Source of the DNA: Modestobacter sp. VKM Ac-2982
Lineage (GTDB): Bacteria > Actinomycetota > Actinomycetes > Mycobacteriales > Geodermatophilaceae
Length of the DNA: 64,000 nucleotides
Direction: 5' to 3'
Assembly (NCBI RefSeq): GCF_026967935.1
Contig: NZ_JAPVBL010000001.1
Span: 496,001-560,000 of the forward strand
Shown piece by piece: positions 25,885 to 33,933 of this stretch. Numbering within the stretch: the first letter of the stretch is position 1; every line of letters starts with the position of its first letter. Under the pieces are notes generated by a model. That model saw only the letters and a program-made list of their open reading frames with translations, did not search any database and was not told the origin of the DNA. The translations under genes were made by a program, and so were the position numbers.

Positions 25885-26673
25885 ATGGACCTCGCAACGC
25901 ACCGGACCGGCTCCGGCGACCCCCTCGTCCTCGTGCACGGGCTCGGTGGGTCCTGGCGCTCCTGGGACCCGGTGCTCCCCGGCCTGGCCGCGGCGCGCGA
26001 GGTGGTGGCGGTGGACCTGCCCGGCTTCGCCGGCGACACCCCACCACTGGCGGACCCCACCTTCGGCTCGCTCACCGACGCCGTGGCCGACTGGCTCCGG
26101 GCCGAGGGGCTGGCCGACGCCCCGCTGGTCGGCAGCTCGCTCGGGGCCCGGATGGTGCTGGAGCTGTCCCGGCGGGGGCTGGGCGGGGATGCCGTCGCCC
26201 TCGACCCGGGCGGGTTCTGGACCGACCGGGAGGCTGCGGTCTTCCTCGCGAGCCTGCGCGCCTCGATCGCGCTGGTGCGCCGGGTGCGGCCGGCGCTCCC
26301 TGCCGTGCTGGGCAACCCGGCCGGGCGGACGGCGCTGCTGGCCCAGTTCTCCGCCCGTCCGTGGGCGCTGGACCCAGACGTGGTCACCCGCGAGTTGACC
26401 GGGTACGCGCTGTCGCCCTCCTTCGACGCCGTCCTCACCGACCTCGCCCGCGGGCCCCGCCAGCAGGGCGCCCCGGCCGGGTCGCTGCCCGGCCGGCTGA
26501 CCATCGGCTGGGGACGGCGGGACCGGGTGACCCTCGCCCGCCAGGCGGCGCGGGCCGTCGAGGCCTTCCCTGACGCCGAGCTGCACTGGTTCGACGGCTC
26601 CGGCCACTTCCCGATGTGGGACGTGCCGGCCGAGACCGTCGACCTGGTCCTCGCCGCCACGGCCCGGGGCTGA
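25885..26673 (+). CDS. Alpha/beta-fold hydrolase
   Basis: 262 aa. Oxyanion-hole motif LVHGLGGSWRSW near residue 13, nucleophile Ser85 in VGSSLGARM, and catalytic His241 in DGSGHFPMWDVP complete the expected triad, with an acidic residue likely in the IGWGRRD strand near 210. Such enzymes cleave esters, epoxides or C-C bonds; the substrate is unknown. It stands alone between a divergent lipoprotein gene and a convergent DUF1348 gene. Confidence 0.9.
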   Translation: MDLATHRTGSGDPLVLVHGLGGSWRSWDPVLPGLAAAREVVAVDLPGFAGDTPPLADPTFGSLTDAVADWLRAEGLADAPLVGSSLGARMVLELSRRGLGGDAVALDPGGFWTDREAAVFLASLRASIALVRRVRPALPAVLGNPAGRTALLAQFSARPWALDPDVVTRELTGYALSPSFDAVLTDLARGPRQQGAPAGSLPGRLTIGWGRRDRVTLARQAARAVEAFPDAELHWFDGSGHFPMWDVPAETVDLVLAATARG

Positions 26674-26677
26674 CCAA

Positions 26678-26741
26678 CGCCGAGTGACGAGTCCTGTACG
26701 CCTCCCGGGGGGGCGAGGCGCGCACAGGTCGCCACTCGGCG
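26678..26741. terminator. Bidirectional terminator hairpin
   Basis: CGCCGAGTG (26678-26686) pairs with CACTCGGCG (26733-26741), with CCTGT/ACAGG and CGCCTC/GAGGCG inside. It fills the gap between the converging hydrolase and DUF1348 genes. The GAGTG arm resembles those at 4564 and 38467. Confidence 0.7.
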
Positions 26742-26743
26742 GC

Positions 26744-27196
26744 TCAGTGCAGCGGGATCTCCGGCTCGTCCGGGGTGCGCGGACCGGTCAGCCGCCGCTC
26801 GGCCTCGGTGATCGGGACGTCGTTGATGCTGGCCTCCCGCCGCCGCATCAGCCCGTGCGCGTCGAACTCCCAGTTCTCGTTGCCGTAGCTGCGCCACCAC
26901 TGCCCGGCGGCGTCGTGCCACTCGTACTGGAACCGGACGGCGATCCGGTCGTCGGAGAACGCCCACAGCGACTTGCGCAGCACGTAGTCCTGCTCGCGCG
27001 CCCACTTGGCGGTGAGGAAGGCGACGATCTCGGCGCGGCCGGTGAGGAAGGTGTCCCGGTTCCGCCACACCGAGTCCTCGGTGTAGGCCAGGGAGACCCG
27101 CTCGGGGTCACGGCTGTTCCAGGCGTCCTCGGCCGCCTGCACCTTCGCGGCGGCGGTCTCGGCGGTGAACGGGGGCAGCGGCGGGCGGTCGGTCAC
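26744..27196 (-). CDS. DUF1348 / SnoaL-like NTF2-fold protein
   Basis: 150 aa of the DUF1348 family, a small alpha+beta NTF2-like fold: [20 protein letters not shown] at the start, [20 protein letters not shown] in the middle, and the conserved [20 protein letters not shown]. Function is unknown, though NTF2-like proteins often bind small hydrophobic ligands. GTG 27196 has AGGA 7 nt upstream; an in-frame start at 27217 is weaker. A DUF2237 gene lies 28 nt upstream of it. Confidence 0.9.
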   Translation of the reverse strand: MTDRPPLPPFTAETAAAKVQAAEDAWNSRDPERVSLAYTEDSVWRNRDTFLTGRAEIVAFLTAKWAREQDYVLRKSLWAFSDDRIAVRFQYEWHDAAGQWWRSYGNENWEFDAHGLMRRREASINDVPITEAERRLTGPRTPDEPEIPLH

Positions 27197-27223
27197 CGGC
27201 CCATCCTGGACCAGCACTGCAGG

Positions 27224-27622
27224 TCAGAGCGAGGAGAGGTCGTCCGGGACGTCGACGGCCTGGGACCGGAGCGCGTCCAGCGGCACGACCTCCAGGGCCC
27301 GGGCGTTGGTGGCGGCCAGCACCACGCCGGCCGGCGCACCGGCCTGGAGGGCCTGGAACCAGCGGACGGCGACCACGCACCAGCGGTCGCCGGGTCGCAG
27401 GCCGGGGAAGGAGTGCTCCGGGCGCGGGGTGACCAGGTCGTTGCCCAGCTCGCGCTGCATCTGGAGGAACTCGGCGGAGACCACCGCGCACACCGTGTGG
27501 CTGCCCAGGTCGGCCGGGCCGGTGCGGCACGACCCGTCCCGGGTGAAGCCGGTCATCGGGTCGGTGCTGCACGGCTCCAGCGGGCCACCGAGCACGTTGC
27601 GGTCCTCGCCGGGGTCGGTCAT
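27224..27622 (-). CDS. DUF2237 family protein
   Basis: 132 aa with the family hallmark NVLGGPLEPCSTDPMTGFTR near the start and PGLRPGDRWCVVAVRWFQAL in the second half; length is typical. Function unknown. ATG 27622 is chosen by family alignment; upstream in-frame sequence to 27730 would overlap the divergent gene at 27711. Probably co-transcribed with the DUF1348 gene. Confidence 0.9.
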   Translation of the reverse strand: MTDPGEDRNVLGGPLEPCSTDPMTGFTRDGSCRTGPADLGSHTVCAVVSAEFLQMQRELGNDLVTPRPEHSFPGLRPGDRWCVVAVRWFQALQAGAPAGVVLAATNARALEVVPLDALRSQAVDVPDDLSSL

Positions 27623-27710
27623 GGGGTGATCATCGCGCCGCCGGAGCCCGCCTGCTGGGTGGGTGGTGTGCCCCTGAGTCGCGCCCGACCGGCCTGACCG
27701 GGAGGCTGGG

Positions 27711-28640
27711 GTGGTGCGAGTACTGGTCACTGGGGCGTCGGGGTTCGTCGGCAGCAGGCTGGCGCCTGCTCTGGAGGAGGCCGGGCACGAGGTCCGGGCG
27801 ATGACCCGGCACCCGGACAGCTACTCCGGGGCCGGCACGGCGGTGCAGGGGGACGTCGGTGACGAGGCGTCGCTGCGCGCCGCGCTCGCCGACTGCGAGG
27901 CCGCCTACTACCTGGTCCACTCGCTGGACTCGGCGGACTTCCAGGAGAAGGACGCCAAGGCCGCCCGCTCCTTCGCCCGGGCCGCAGCCGATGCCGGGAT
28001 CCGCCGGATCGTGTACCTGGGCGGGCTCGGCAACGACTCCGACGACCTCTCCGCCCACCTGCGCAGCCGTCGCCAGGTCGAGCGGCTGCTGGGCGAGACC
28101 GGCGTGCCGGTCACCGCGCTGCGGGCCGGGATCGTGGTCGGCCACGGTGGGGTCTCCTGGGAGATGACCCGGCAGCTCGTCGCCCACCTGCCGGCGATGG
28201 TCACCCCGCGCTGGGTGCACACCCGGACCCAGCCGATCGCGATCGCGGACGTCGTCCGGTACCTGGTCGGGGTGCTGGAGGCCCCGGAGGCCGAGGGCCG
28301 GGCGTTCGACGTGGGCGGCCCCGAGGTGCTGGAGTACCTGGAGATGCTCACCCGGGTCGCGGAGATCCAGGGGCGCCGGCTGCTGATCGTCCCGGTGCCG
28401 CTGCTGAGCCCGAAGCTCTCCTCCTACTGGCTGTCGCTGGTCACCGACGTCGACGTGCAGACCGGCCGGTCGCTGATCGACTCGATGACCAACGAGGTGG
28501 TGGTGAAGGACGACTCCATCCGCCGGGTCGTCCCGTTCGAGCCGATGCCCTACGACGAGGCGGTGCTGACCGCGCTGGGCGAACGCGCCCGGGCGCGCCG
28601 GGACGCCCGGGGGTCGAAGACGGCGGGACTGGCCGGATGA
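27711..28640 (+). CDS. NAD(P)-binding epimerase/NmrA-like protein
   Basis: 309 aa Rossmann-fold protein: VLVTGASGFVGSRLAPALEE at the N-terminus binds NAD(P). The YYLVHSLDSADFQEKD segment and the FDVGGPEVLEYLEML region are those of the extended/atypical SDR group related to NmrA and complex-I-assembly-like proteins. The classical Tyr-x3-Lys pair is not evident, so it may sense redox state rather than catalyse. Stop overlaps the CPBP protease start (ATGA). Confidence 0.85.
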   Translation: MVRVLVTGASGFVGSRLAPALEEAGHEVRAMTRHPDSYSGAGTAVQGDVGDEASLRAALADCEAAYYLVHSLDSADFQEKDAKAARSFARAAADAGIRRIVYLGGLGNDSDDLSAHLRSRRQVERLLGETGVPVTALRAGIVVGHGGVSWEMTRQLVAHLPAMVTPRWVHTRTQPIAIADVVRYLVGVLEAPEAEGRAFDVGGPEVLEYLEMLTRVAEIQGRRLLIVPVPLLSPKLSSYWLSLVTDVDVQTGRSLIDSMTNEVVVKDDSIRRVVPFEPMPYDEAVLTALGERARARRDARGSKTAGLAG

Positions 28641-29431
28641 CCCGCACCGAGCGGCGGCCGGGGCAGGCGGTGCTGTCCGACGCCCGGCTGACCCGGTTGC
28701 TGCGCCGGGCGCCGTCCTGGCTGGTGGACAAGGTGCCGCGCGACCACCGCGAGTCCGACGAGGCCTTCCGCCGTCGCCGGCGGGTGACCGCCGGGGTCTC
28801 GCTGGCCGGCGCCGGGCTGCTCGGGGTGTCGCTGTCGCAGAAGCCGGGCTCGACGTCGTTCTACGCGCTGACCCTCGGCGTGGCGGGCACCTGGGTGGCC
28901 GGCGGCCTCGCCTCCGGGCCGCTGCACCTGGGCTGGGTGCAGACCCCGAAGGCCACGTTGCGGCGTCCGCTGCTCACCCCGGTCGTGGCCGGGGCGGCGG
29001 CCTTCGCGTCCTTCTACGGCGCGGCGCTGGTCGCCAAGCGCATCCCGCCGCTGGACGCGGCGATCTCCCGGGTGCTGCGCTACGCCCAGCAGGGCTCCGC
29101 ACCGCTGGTGCTCACCACGACGCTGGCCAACGGCATCGCCGAGGAGGTCTTCTTCCGCGGGGCTCTGTACGCGGCGGCCGGCGTCCACCACCCGGTGCTC
29201 AAGTCCTCCGCCGTCTACACGCTGGCCACCGTCGCGACCCGCAACCCGGCGCTGGTGATCGCCTCGGTGCCGATGGGCCTGATGTTCGCGCTGCAGCGGC
29301 GGGTCACCGGCGGCATCCAGGCGCCGGTGCTCACCCACGCCACCTGGTCGGTGCTGATGCTGCGGTTCCTGCCGCCGCTGTTCGCCGACGAGCCCTCGGT
29401 GGACGACCCGCACCCGGCTCAGGAGCTCTGA
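28637..29431 (+). CDS. CPBP-family intramembrane metalloprotease
   Basis: 264 aa membrane protein with about six hydrophobic segments. The CPBP (Abi) motifs are present: EEVFFRG with Glu169, Glu170 and Arg174, and a later His in APVLTHATWSVLML. These residues form the metal site of Rce1-like prenyl-protein proteases. In bacteria the family is linked to bacteriocin immunity and peptide processing; no peptide gene is visible nearby. Coupled to the preceding SDR-like gene. Confidence 0.88.
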   Translation: MTRTERRPGQAVLSDARLTRLLRRAPSWLVDKVPRDHRESDEAFRRRRRVTAGVSLAGAGLLGVSLSQKPGSTSFYALTLGVAGTWVAGGLASGPLHLGWVQTPKATLRRPLLTPVVAGAAAFASFYGAALVAKRIPPLDAAISRVLRYAQQGSAPLVLTTTLANGIAEEVFFRGALYAAAGVHHPVLKSSAVYTLATVATRNPALVIASVPMGLMFALQRRVTGGIQAPVLTHATWSVLMLRFLPPLFADEPSVDDPHPAQEL

Positions 29432-29437
29432 CCCCGC

Positions 29438-30472
29438 TCAGGCCGCGCGGGCCAGCAGTTCCTTCAGGGCCCGGTCGATGAACTCGTTGTCGGCCGGATG
29501 CTGACCCAGGCCCGCGAAGTGCCCGTAGATCGTCGGGATCACCCGGACCTCACCGTTCGGGATGAACTGCGACGCCCACTCCTCGTCCTCGGGCGGGAAG
29601 TACAGGTCGGTCCTGGCCGGCATGGCCAGCAGTGGGCAGCGGATCGAGCGCAGCGCCGCCTCGGTGTCGCCGTCGAAGCCCGGGGTCTTCCCGACGTCGC
29701 CGTGCTCCCAGGTCCACAGCATCCCCAGCAGGTCGTTGGGGTCCCGGTCGTCGAGCCAGAAGCCCTCCCAGAACCCGACGAGGAAGTCCTCGAGGGAGGA
29801 GAAGCCCAGGTTGCGATACTCGCGCTGCCAGTAGAAGGCCTGCGACAGGCCCCAGCCGGCGTAGATCCGGGCGAAGGCCCGCAAGCCGGCGGTGGGGAGC
29901 GCGTCGGGCCGGTAGCGGCCGCCCGCGAACGCCGGGTCGAGGGTGAGGGCGGCGCGCAGGCTCTTCAGGAAGACCTGGTTGTGCTCGCTGGTGACCGCCG
30001 ACCCGACGATCGGCGCCGCCCGCTTCACCATCTCGGGGTGGCTGACCGCCCACTGGTAGGTCTGGCCGGCGCCCATGGAGGAGCCGAGGACCAGCTCGAC
30101 GGTCTCGATCCCCCACTTCTGCGTGAGCAGCCGGTGCTGCACGTCGACCTGGTCGTAGAAGGTGACCGGCGGGAAGGCAGGCCCGTCGTAGGGCGGCGGG
30201 GTGTTGCTCGGCGACGTCGACAGGCCGTTGTTCAGCTGGTTGGGCATCACGATGAAGTACTCGTCGGGGTCGCAGGCCAGGCCCGGTCCGACCGACCACT
30301 CGTTGGCGTCGTGCCAGGCGCTGTACCAGGTGGGGTGCACTATCACGTTGGACTTCTCGGCGTTCAGCGTGCCGTACGTCTTGTAGGCGAGCTGGGCTCC
30401 GCGCAGGGTCGCGCCGCCCTGCAGGACGACGTCCCCCAGGTCGAAGAGCTCGTGGTCGGTGGGCCGCGGCAT
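29438..30472 (-). CDS. MetX-like alpha/beta-fold hydrolase/acyltransferase
   Basis: 344 aa of the homoserine O-acetyltransferase-like alpha/beta family. Visible are AYKTYGTLNAEKSNVIVHPT near residue 30, a nucleophile elbow GSSMGAGQTYQWAVSHPEM near 143 (MetX usually has GGSMGG), MPARTDLYFPPEDEE for the acid and IYGHFAGLG for the His. It follows the formamidase gene by 29 nt, so it may hydrolyse a related amide or ester rather than make O-acetylhomoserine. True MetX activity is not supported by context. Confidence 0.8.
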   Translation of the reverse strand: MPRPTDHELFDLGDVVLQGGATLRGAQLAYKTYGTLNAEKSNVIVHPTWYSAWHDANEWSVGPGLACDPDEYFIVMPNQLNNGLSTSPSNTPPPYDGPAFPPVTFYDQVDVQHRLLTQKWGIETVELVLGSSMGAGQTYQWAVSHPEMVKRAAPIVGSAVTSEHNQVFLKSLRAALTLDPAFAGGRYRPDALPTAGLRAFARIYAGWGLSQAFYWQREYRNLGFSSLEDFLVGFWEGFWLDDRDPNDLLGMLWTWEHGDVGKTPGFDGDTEAALRSIRCPLLAMPARTDLYFPPEDEEWASQFIPNGEVRVIPTIYGHFAGLGQHPADNEFIDRALKELLARAA

Positions 30473-30501
30473 CGCTGCTCCTCAGGACTCGGGGCGGGCG
30501 G

Positions 30502-31755
30502 TCAGAAGCTCGATCGGGGGACGCCCATGCCCGGGTCGATCCGCGTCGGTCCGGACGCCGAGGGGGTGACGTCGACGTCGAAGATCCCGGTGGGGAGGTA
30601 GACGGTGGCGCAGGAGTTGGGGATGTCGACGACCCCGGACAGCCGGCCCTCGATCGGCGCGGCGCCGAGGATCATGTACGCCTGCTCGGGCGACCAGCCG
30701 AACTTCGTCAGGTAGTCGATCGCGTGCAGGCAGGCCCGCTGGTAGGCCAGGTGCGAGTCCAGGTAGCGCTGCTCGTCGTCCAGCGTCACCGACGTCCCGG
30801 AGAAGGCCAGCCACTTCTCGTACCGGGGGTCGACGTTGCCGGGCATGAAGATGGCGTTCTCGCCGACCCCGTAGGTCTCCATGCCGCCCTTGATCAGGTC
30901 GACGTGCAGGTCGATGAAGCCGCCCATCTCGATCGCCCCGCAGAAGGTGATCTCGCCGTCGCCCTGGGAGAAGTGCAGATCGCCCAGCGACAGCTTCGCC
31001 CCGGGGACGTAGACGGGGTAGAAGACCCGGCTGCCCTTGGTCAGGTTCTTGATGTCCTGGTTGCCGCCGTTCTCCCGCGGCGGAGCGGTGCGGGCGGCCT
31101 CGCCGGCGACGCGGTCGAACTCGGCCCCGGTCAGGCCGGACAGGATGGCGTCCTGCGGCAGCGGGGGCAGCGCCAGCGGCGGGACCCGGTCGGGATCGGT
31201 GGCGATCAACGCACCCTCGCGCCGGTTCCAGCGGGCCAGCAGCTCCGCCGACGGCGCGGTGCCCATCAGGCCGGGGTGCACGATGCCGGTGAACGACACG
31301 TGCGGGACGTGCCGGGAGGTCGCGGTCTGCCCGGCGAAGTCCCAGATCACCTTGTAGGCGTCGGGGAACTGGTCGGTCAGGAAGCCGCCGCCGTTCTGCT
31401 TGGCGAAGATGCCCGTGTACCCCCAGCCCTGCCCGGCGAGCGGGCCGGAGTCCTCCTGCGGGATCGGCCCGACGTCGAGGATGTCGACGATCAGCAGGTC
31501 ACCGGGCTCGGCACCCTCCACGGCGAAGGGGCCGCTGAGCACGTGCACCGTGGACAGCGGCGCGTCCCGGATGTCGTCGGCGGAGTCGTCGTTGTGGATC
31601 GCCCCGTCGAACCACTCGCGGCAGTCGACCCGGAAGGTGTCCCCGGGCCGGACGGTCACCTGGGCCGGGATGTCGGGGTGCCAGCGGTTGTGGCCGATGT
31701 GCTGCTGCTCGGTGAACGGCTTGCTGGAGTCGAGGGGGAACAGGCGCTCGGGCAT
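30502..31755 (-). CDS. fmdA: Formamidase/acetamidase
   Basis: 417 aa, full length for FmdA/AmdA formamidases, which release ammonia from formamide or acetamide. Family stretches include HIGHNRWHPDIPAQVTVRPG near residue 20, the FDGAIHNDDSADDI loop, and FSQGDGEITFCGAIEMGG near 265. ATG 31755 has AGGAG 6 nt upstream. It lies between an FmdB-like zinc-ribbon gene (113 nt upstream) and a hydrolase gene, suggesting a nitrogen-scavenging operon. Confidence 0.93.
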   Translation of the reverse strand: MPERLFPLDSSKPFTEQQHIGHNRWHPDIPAQVTVRPGDTFRVDCREWFDGAIHNDDSADDIRDAPLSTVHVLSGPFAVEGAEPGDLLIVDILDVGPIPQEDSGPLAGQGWGYTGIFAKQNGGGFLTDQFPDAYKVIWDFAGQTATSRHVPHVSFTGIVHPGLMGTAPSAELLARWNRREGALIATDPDRVPPLALPPLPQDAILSGLTGAEFDRVAGEAARTAPPRENGGNQDIKNLTKGSRVFYPVYVPGAKLSLGDLHFSQGDGEITFCGAIEMGGFIDLHVDLIKGGMETYGVGENAIFMPGNVDPRYEKWLAFSGTSVTLDDEQRYLDSHLAYQRACLHAIDYLTKFGWSPEQAYMILGAAPIEGRLSGVVDIPNSCATVYLPTGIFDVDVTPSASGPTRIDPGMGVPRSSF

Positions 31756-31868
31756 GGCTGGCTCCTGGGCTCGGGTCGGGCTGCGGGCGTCTGGCCGGCG
31801 GTCCGGTGCGGGGCCGCACGCCGCCGGGGGTGGGTCGGGTTCGCCGTCGGATCGGCAGGAGAGCGACC

Positions 31869-32159
31869 TCAGGGCCGCGGCAGCCGACTCAGGGCCGGGT
31901 TGCGCAGCACGTCGGCCCGGCGGCCGGCGCGCGGACCGGGGGGCGGGGCGGAGACGACGTCGGGCTGGTCGCTGGTGCGCTCCGTGCGCTCGAGCAGCCC
32001 ACGACGCACCGGGGAGCCGAACGAGAGGCGGGGTGCGGTGAACACCCGGGCGGCGGTCGAGCCGCAGGTGGGGCACGGGACCGTGGGTGGAGCGGCGCCC
32101 ATGGCGCAGCGGGCCTCGGTCGTGCCGTGGTGGGTGCAGCGGTACAGGTAGACGGCGAT
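31869..32159 (-). CDS. FmdB-like zinc-ribbon protein with apparent ATC start
   Basis: 96 aa. The FmdB/CxxC_CXXC_SSSS fold is seen as x-A-V-Y-L-Y-R-C followed by C8xxH11 and C29PTC32, then a long Pro/Arg-rich tail. FmdB is associated with formamidase expression in Methylophilus, fitting the downstream fmdA. The frame has no ATG, GTG or TTG near the expected first residue. The codon there is ATC (32157-32159), 6 nt after a perfect GGAGG, so either ATC initiates or the base is a sequence error. The frame is open far upstream. Confidence 0.75.
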   Translation of the reverse strand: MAVYLYRCTHHGTTEARCAMGAAPPTVPCPTCGSTAARVFTAPRLSFGSPVRRGLLERTERTSDQPDVVSAPPPGPRAGRRADVLRNPALSRLPRP

Positions 32160-32451
32160 GTCGGACCTCCGGGTGACCGGCGGAGGGTCACTCGGCCCTC
32201 CGGACCAGGCGCACGCTCGTCCCGCCGCGAGGAGGTGGTCAAGGCGCGACAGAGCCTGGATCGGCGCTGTGCACGTCGCCTCGCGGCGCGTCGTCACCGA
32301 CCGGGTGGCGTCGTCCGGCATGTCGCGGTCGGCGCGGACCGGTCCGTCACGCTGGGTGGAGCTGTTGCCTCGGTCACGTAGGCGTGCATCGGGGCGCTGG
32401 TTACCCGACAGTAGGTCGATCCGGACTCCCCCGAACCAGGAGGCACCGACG

Positions 32452-33705
32452 ATGACGTCGACCGCCAGCCGCCCCGCCGAGATCGACGACACCTGGCCGC
32501 CCCAGCCACCCGTCCTGCACTCCCCGTGGCACACGCCCGAGCGGGCCGCGCTGATGGAGCAGGCGCGCCGGTTCGCCATGGACGAGGTGCTGCCGGTCGC
32601 GAACGAGCTCGACCCGCAGAAGGGCGAGATCCCGCAGCACCTCCTCGAACGGCTCGGCGAGCTCGGGTGGTTCGGCATCACCGTTGCCGCGGCCGACGGT
32701 GGGCTGGGGCTCGGCGTCTTCGAGTACTGCATGGTCAGCGAGGAGCTGGCCCGGGCGTGGATGAGCGTGGCCAGCATCCTGGCCCGGTCGCAGGGCATGG
32801 GGACGGCGGTCGCCGACCCCGACCGCCGCCGAGAGCTGCTGCGGCGCAGCGCCGGTGGCTCCTGGATCGGCGCGGTGGCGCTGTCGGAGCCCGAGGCCGG
32901 CTCTGACCTGGCGAACGTGCAGACCCGCGCGGTGCGCGACGGCGACGACTGGGTGGTCACCGGGCGCAAGCGCTGGTGCGGCAACGCCAAGGCCGCCGAC
33001 TTCATCCAGGTGCTGGTCCGGGTGGCCGATCCGCAGCCGGGGGAGTCCCGTTCCCGGGGGCTGCGGAACCTGCTGCTGGTCAAGGAGCGCGGCGCGTTCC
33101 CGCCCGGGCTGTCCGGCCACGCCATCGACAAGGTCGGCTACCACGGCTTCCTGACCTGGGACCTCACCTTCGACGGGGTCCGCATCCCGGCCGCGGACCT
33201 GATCGTCGCCCCCGGCGAGGGCGGCTCGGACTCCGGCGCCGGGTTCCGCGAGGCGCAGGCCTTCCTGAACACCGCCCGGGTGCACACCGCCGCCCGCGCC
33301 GTCGGCCTGGCCCGGGCCGCGGTCGAGGACTGCGTGCTCTACCTGCAGGAGCGCGCGCAGTTCGGCCACCCGATCGGTGACTTCCAGGCGCTGCGGTTCG
33401 CGCTGGCCGAGATGGCCGCGGACGTGGAGCAGGCGCGGGCGTTCTACCGCCAGGTGGCCCACCTGCTCGACGAGGGCGTGCCGTGCGAGCGGGAGGCGGC
33501 GATGGTGAAGCTGCAGGCCACCGAGATGGCGGTGCGGGTCACCAACCAGGCCATGCAGCTGCACGGTGGCAACGGCTACACCACCGAACGGCAGGTGGAG
33601 CGGCACTGGCGGGACGCCCGGCTCACCACGATCTTCGAGGGCACCAGCGAGATCCAGAAGCGGATCATCAGCAACACGATGCTCCCGCGCAGCCCGCTGG
33701 GCTGA
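32452..33705 (+). CDS. Acyl-CoA dehydrogenase
   Basis: 417 aa. FAD/substrate motif VALSEPEAGSDLANVQTRAV near residue 143 and C-terminal IFEGTSEIQKRIISN with the catalytic-Glu region are those of the ACAD family. ATG 32452 has AGGAGG 8 nt upstream. Divergent from fmdB across a 292-nt gap in which I see no strong operator. Only distantly like the 3380 gene. It ends inside a tandem 24-nt repeat that supplies its last codons and stop. Confidence 0.92.
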   Translation: MTSTASRPAEIDDTWPPQPPVLHSPWHTPERAALMEQARRFAMDEVLPVANELDPQKGEIPQHLLERLGELGWFGITVAAADGGLGLGVFEYCMVSEELARAWMSVASILARSQGMGTAVADPDRRRELLRRSAGGSWIGAVALSEPEAGSDLANVQTRAVRDGDDWVVTGRKRWCGNAKAADFIQVLVRVADPQPGESRSRGLRNLLLVKERGAFPPGLSGHAIDKVGYHGFLTWDLTFDGVRIPAADLIVAPGEGGSDSGAGFREAQAFLNTARVHTAARAVGLARAAVEDCVLYLQERAQFGHPIGDFQALRFALAEMAADVEQARAFYRQVAHLLDEGVPCEREAAMVKLQATEMAVRVTNQAMQLHGGNGYTTERQVERHWRDARLTTIFEGTSEIQKRIISNTMLPRSPLG

Positions 33706-33776
33706 CGGGAGAGCAGCCCGCTGGGCTGACGGGAGAGCAGCCCGCTGGGCTGACGGGAGAGCAGCCCGCTGGGCTG
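33690..33776. repeat. 24-bp tandem repeat, 3.6 copies, each a hairpin
   Basis: The unit CAGCCCGCTGGGCTGACGGGAGAG repeats exactly at 33690, 33714 and 33738, with a partial fourth copy 33762-33776. Each unit contains CAGCCC-GCT-GGGCTG, a 6-bp stem with a 3-nt loop, so four small hairpins stack. The first copy overlaps the end and stop of the acyl-CoA dehydrogenase. Probable terminator or mRNA-stabilising array. Confidence 0.9.
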
Positions 33777-33933
33777 CCTGTGAGTCCGGCCGGGTTCGGT
33801 GTCGGCCGGGGATCGACTGGGCAGGAGAGGGCCGCGCCACCGGCGTGCCACGCGGACTCGCCGGGCACGCCCATCTCCTCAGCACCGGGGGATCCAGCGC
33901 CGGTCCCCGCTCGTCCCGGGGAAGGAGACGCAC

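Noticed and set aside
29438-30472. Assignment as metX homoserine O-acetyltransferase
   Set aside because: The elbow is GSSMG rather than the MetX GGSMGG and the gene lies behind formamidase, not methionine genes.
33690-33776. CRISPR-like direct repeats
   Set aside because: Units are contiguous with no unique spacers and no cas genes.
33690-33780. Repeated peptide A-R-W-A-D-G-R encoded by the tandem repeat
   Set aside because: Only one reading frame shows it, without a plausible gene; the stem-loop explanation fits better.
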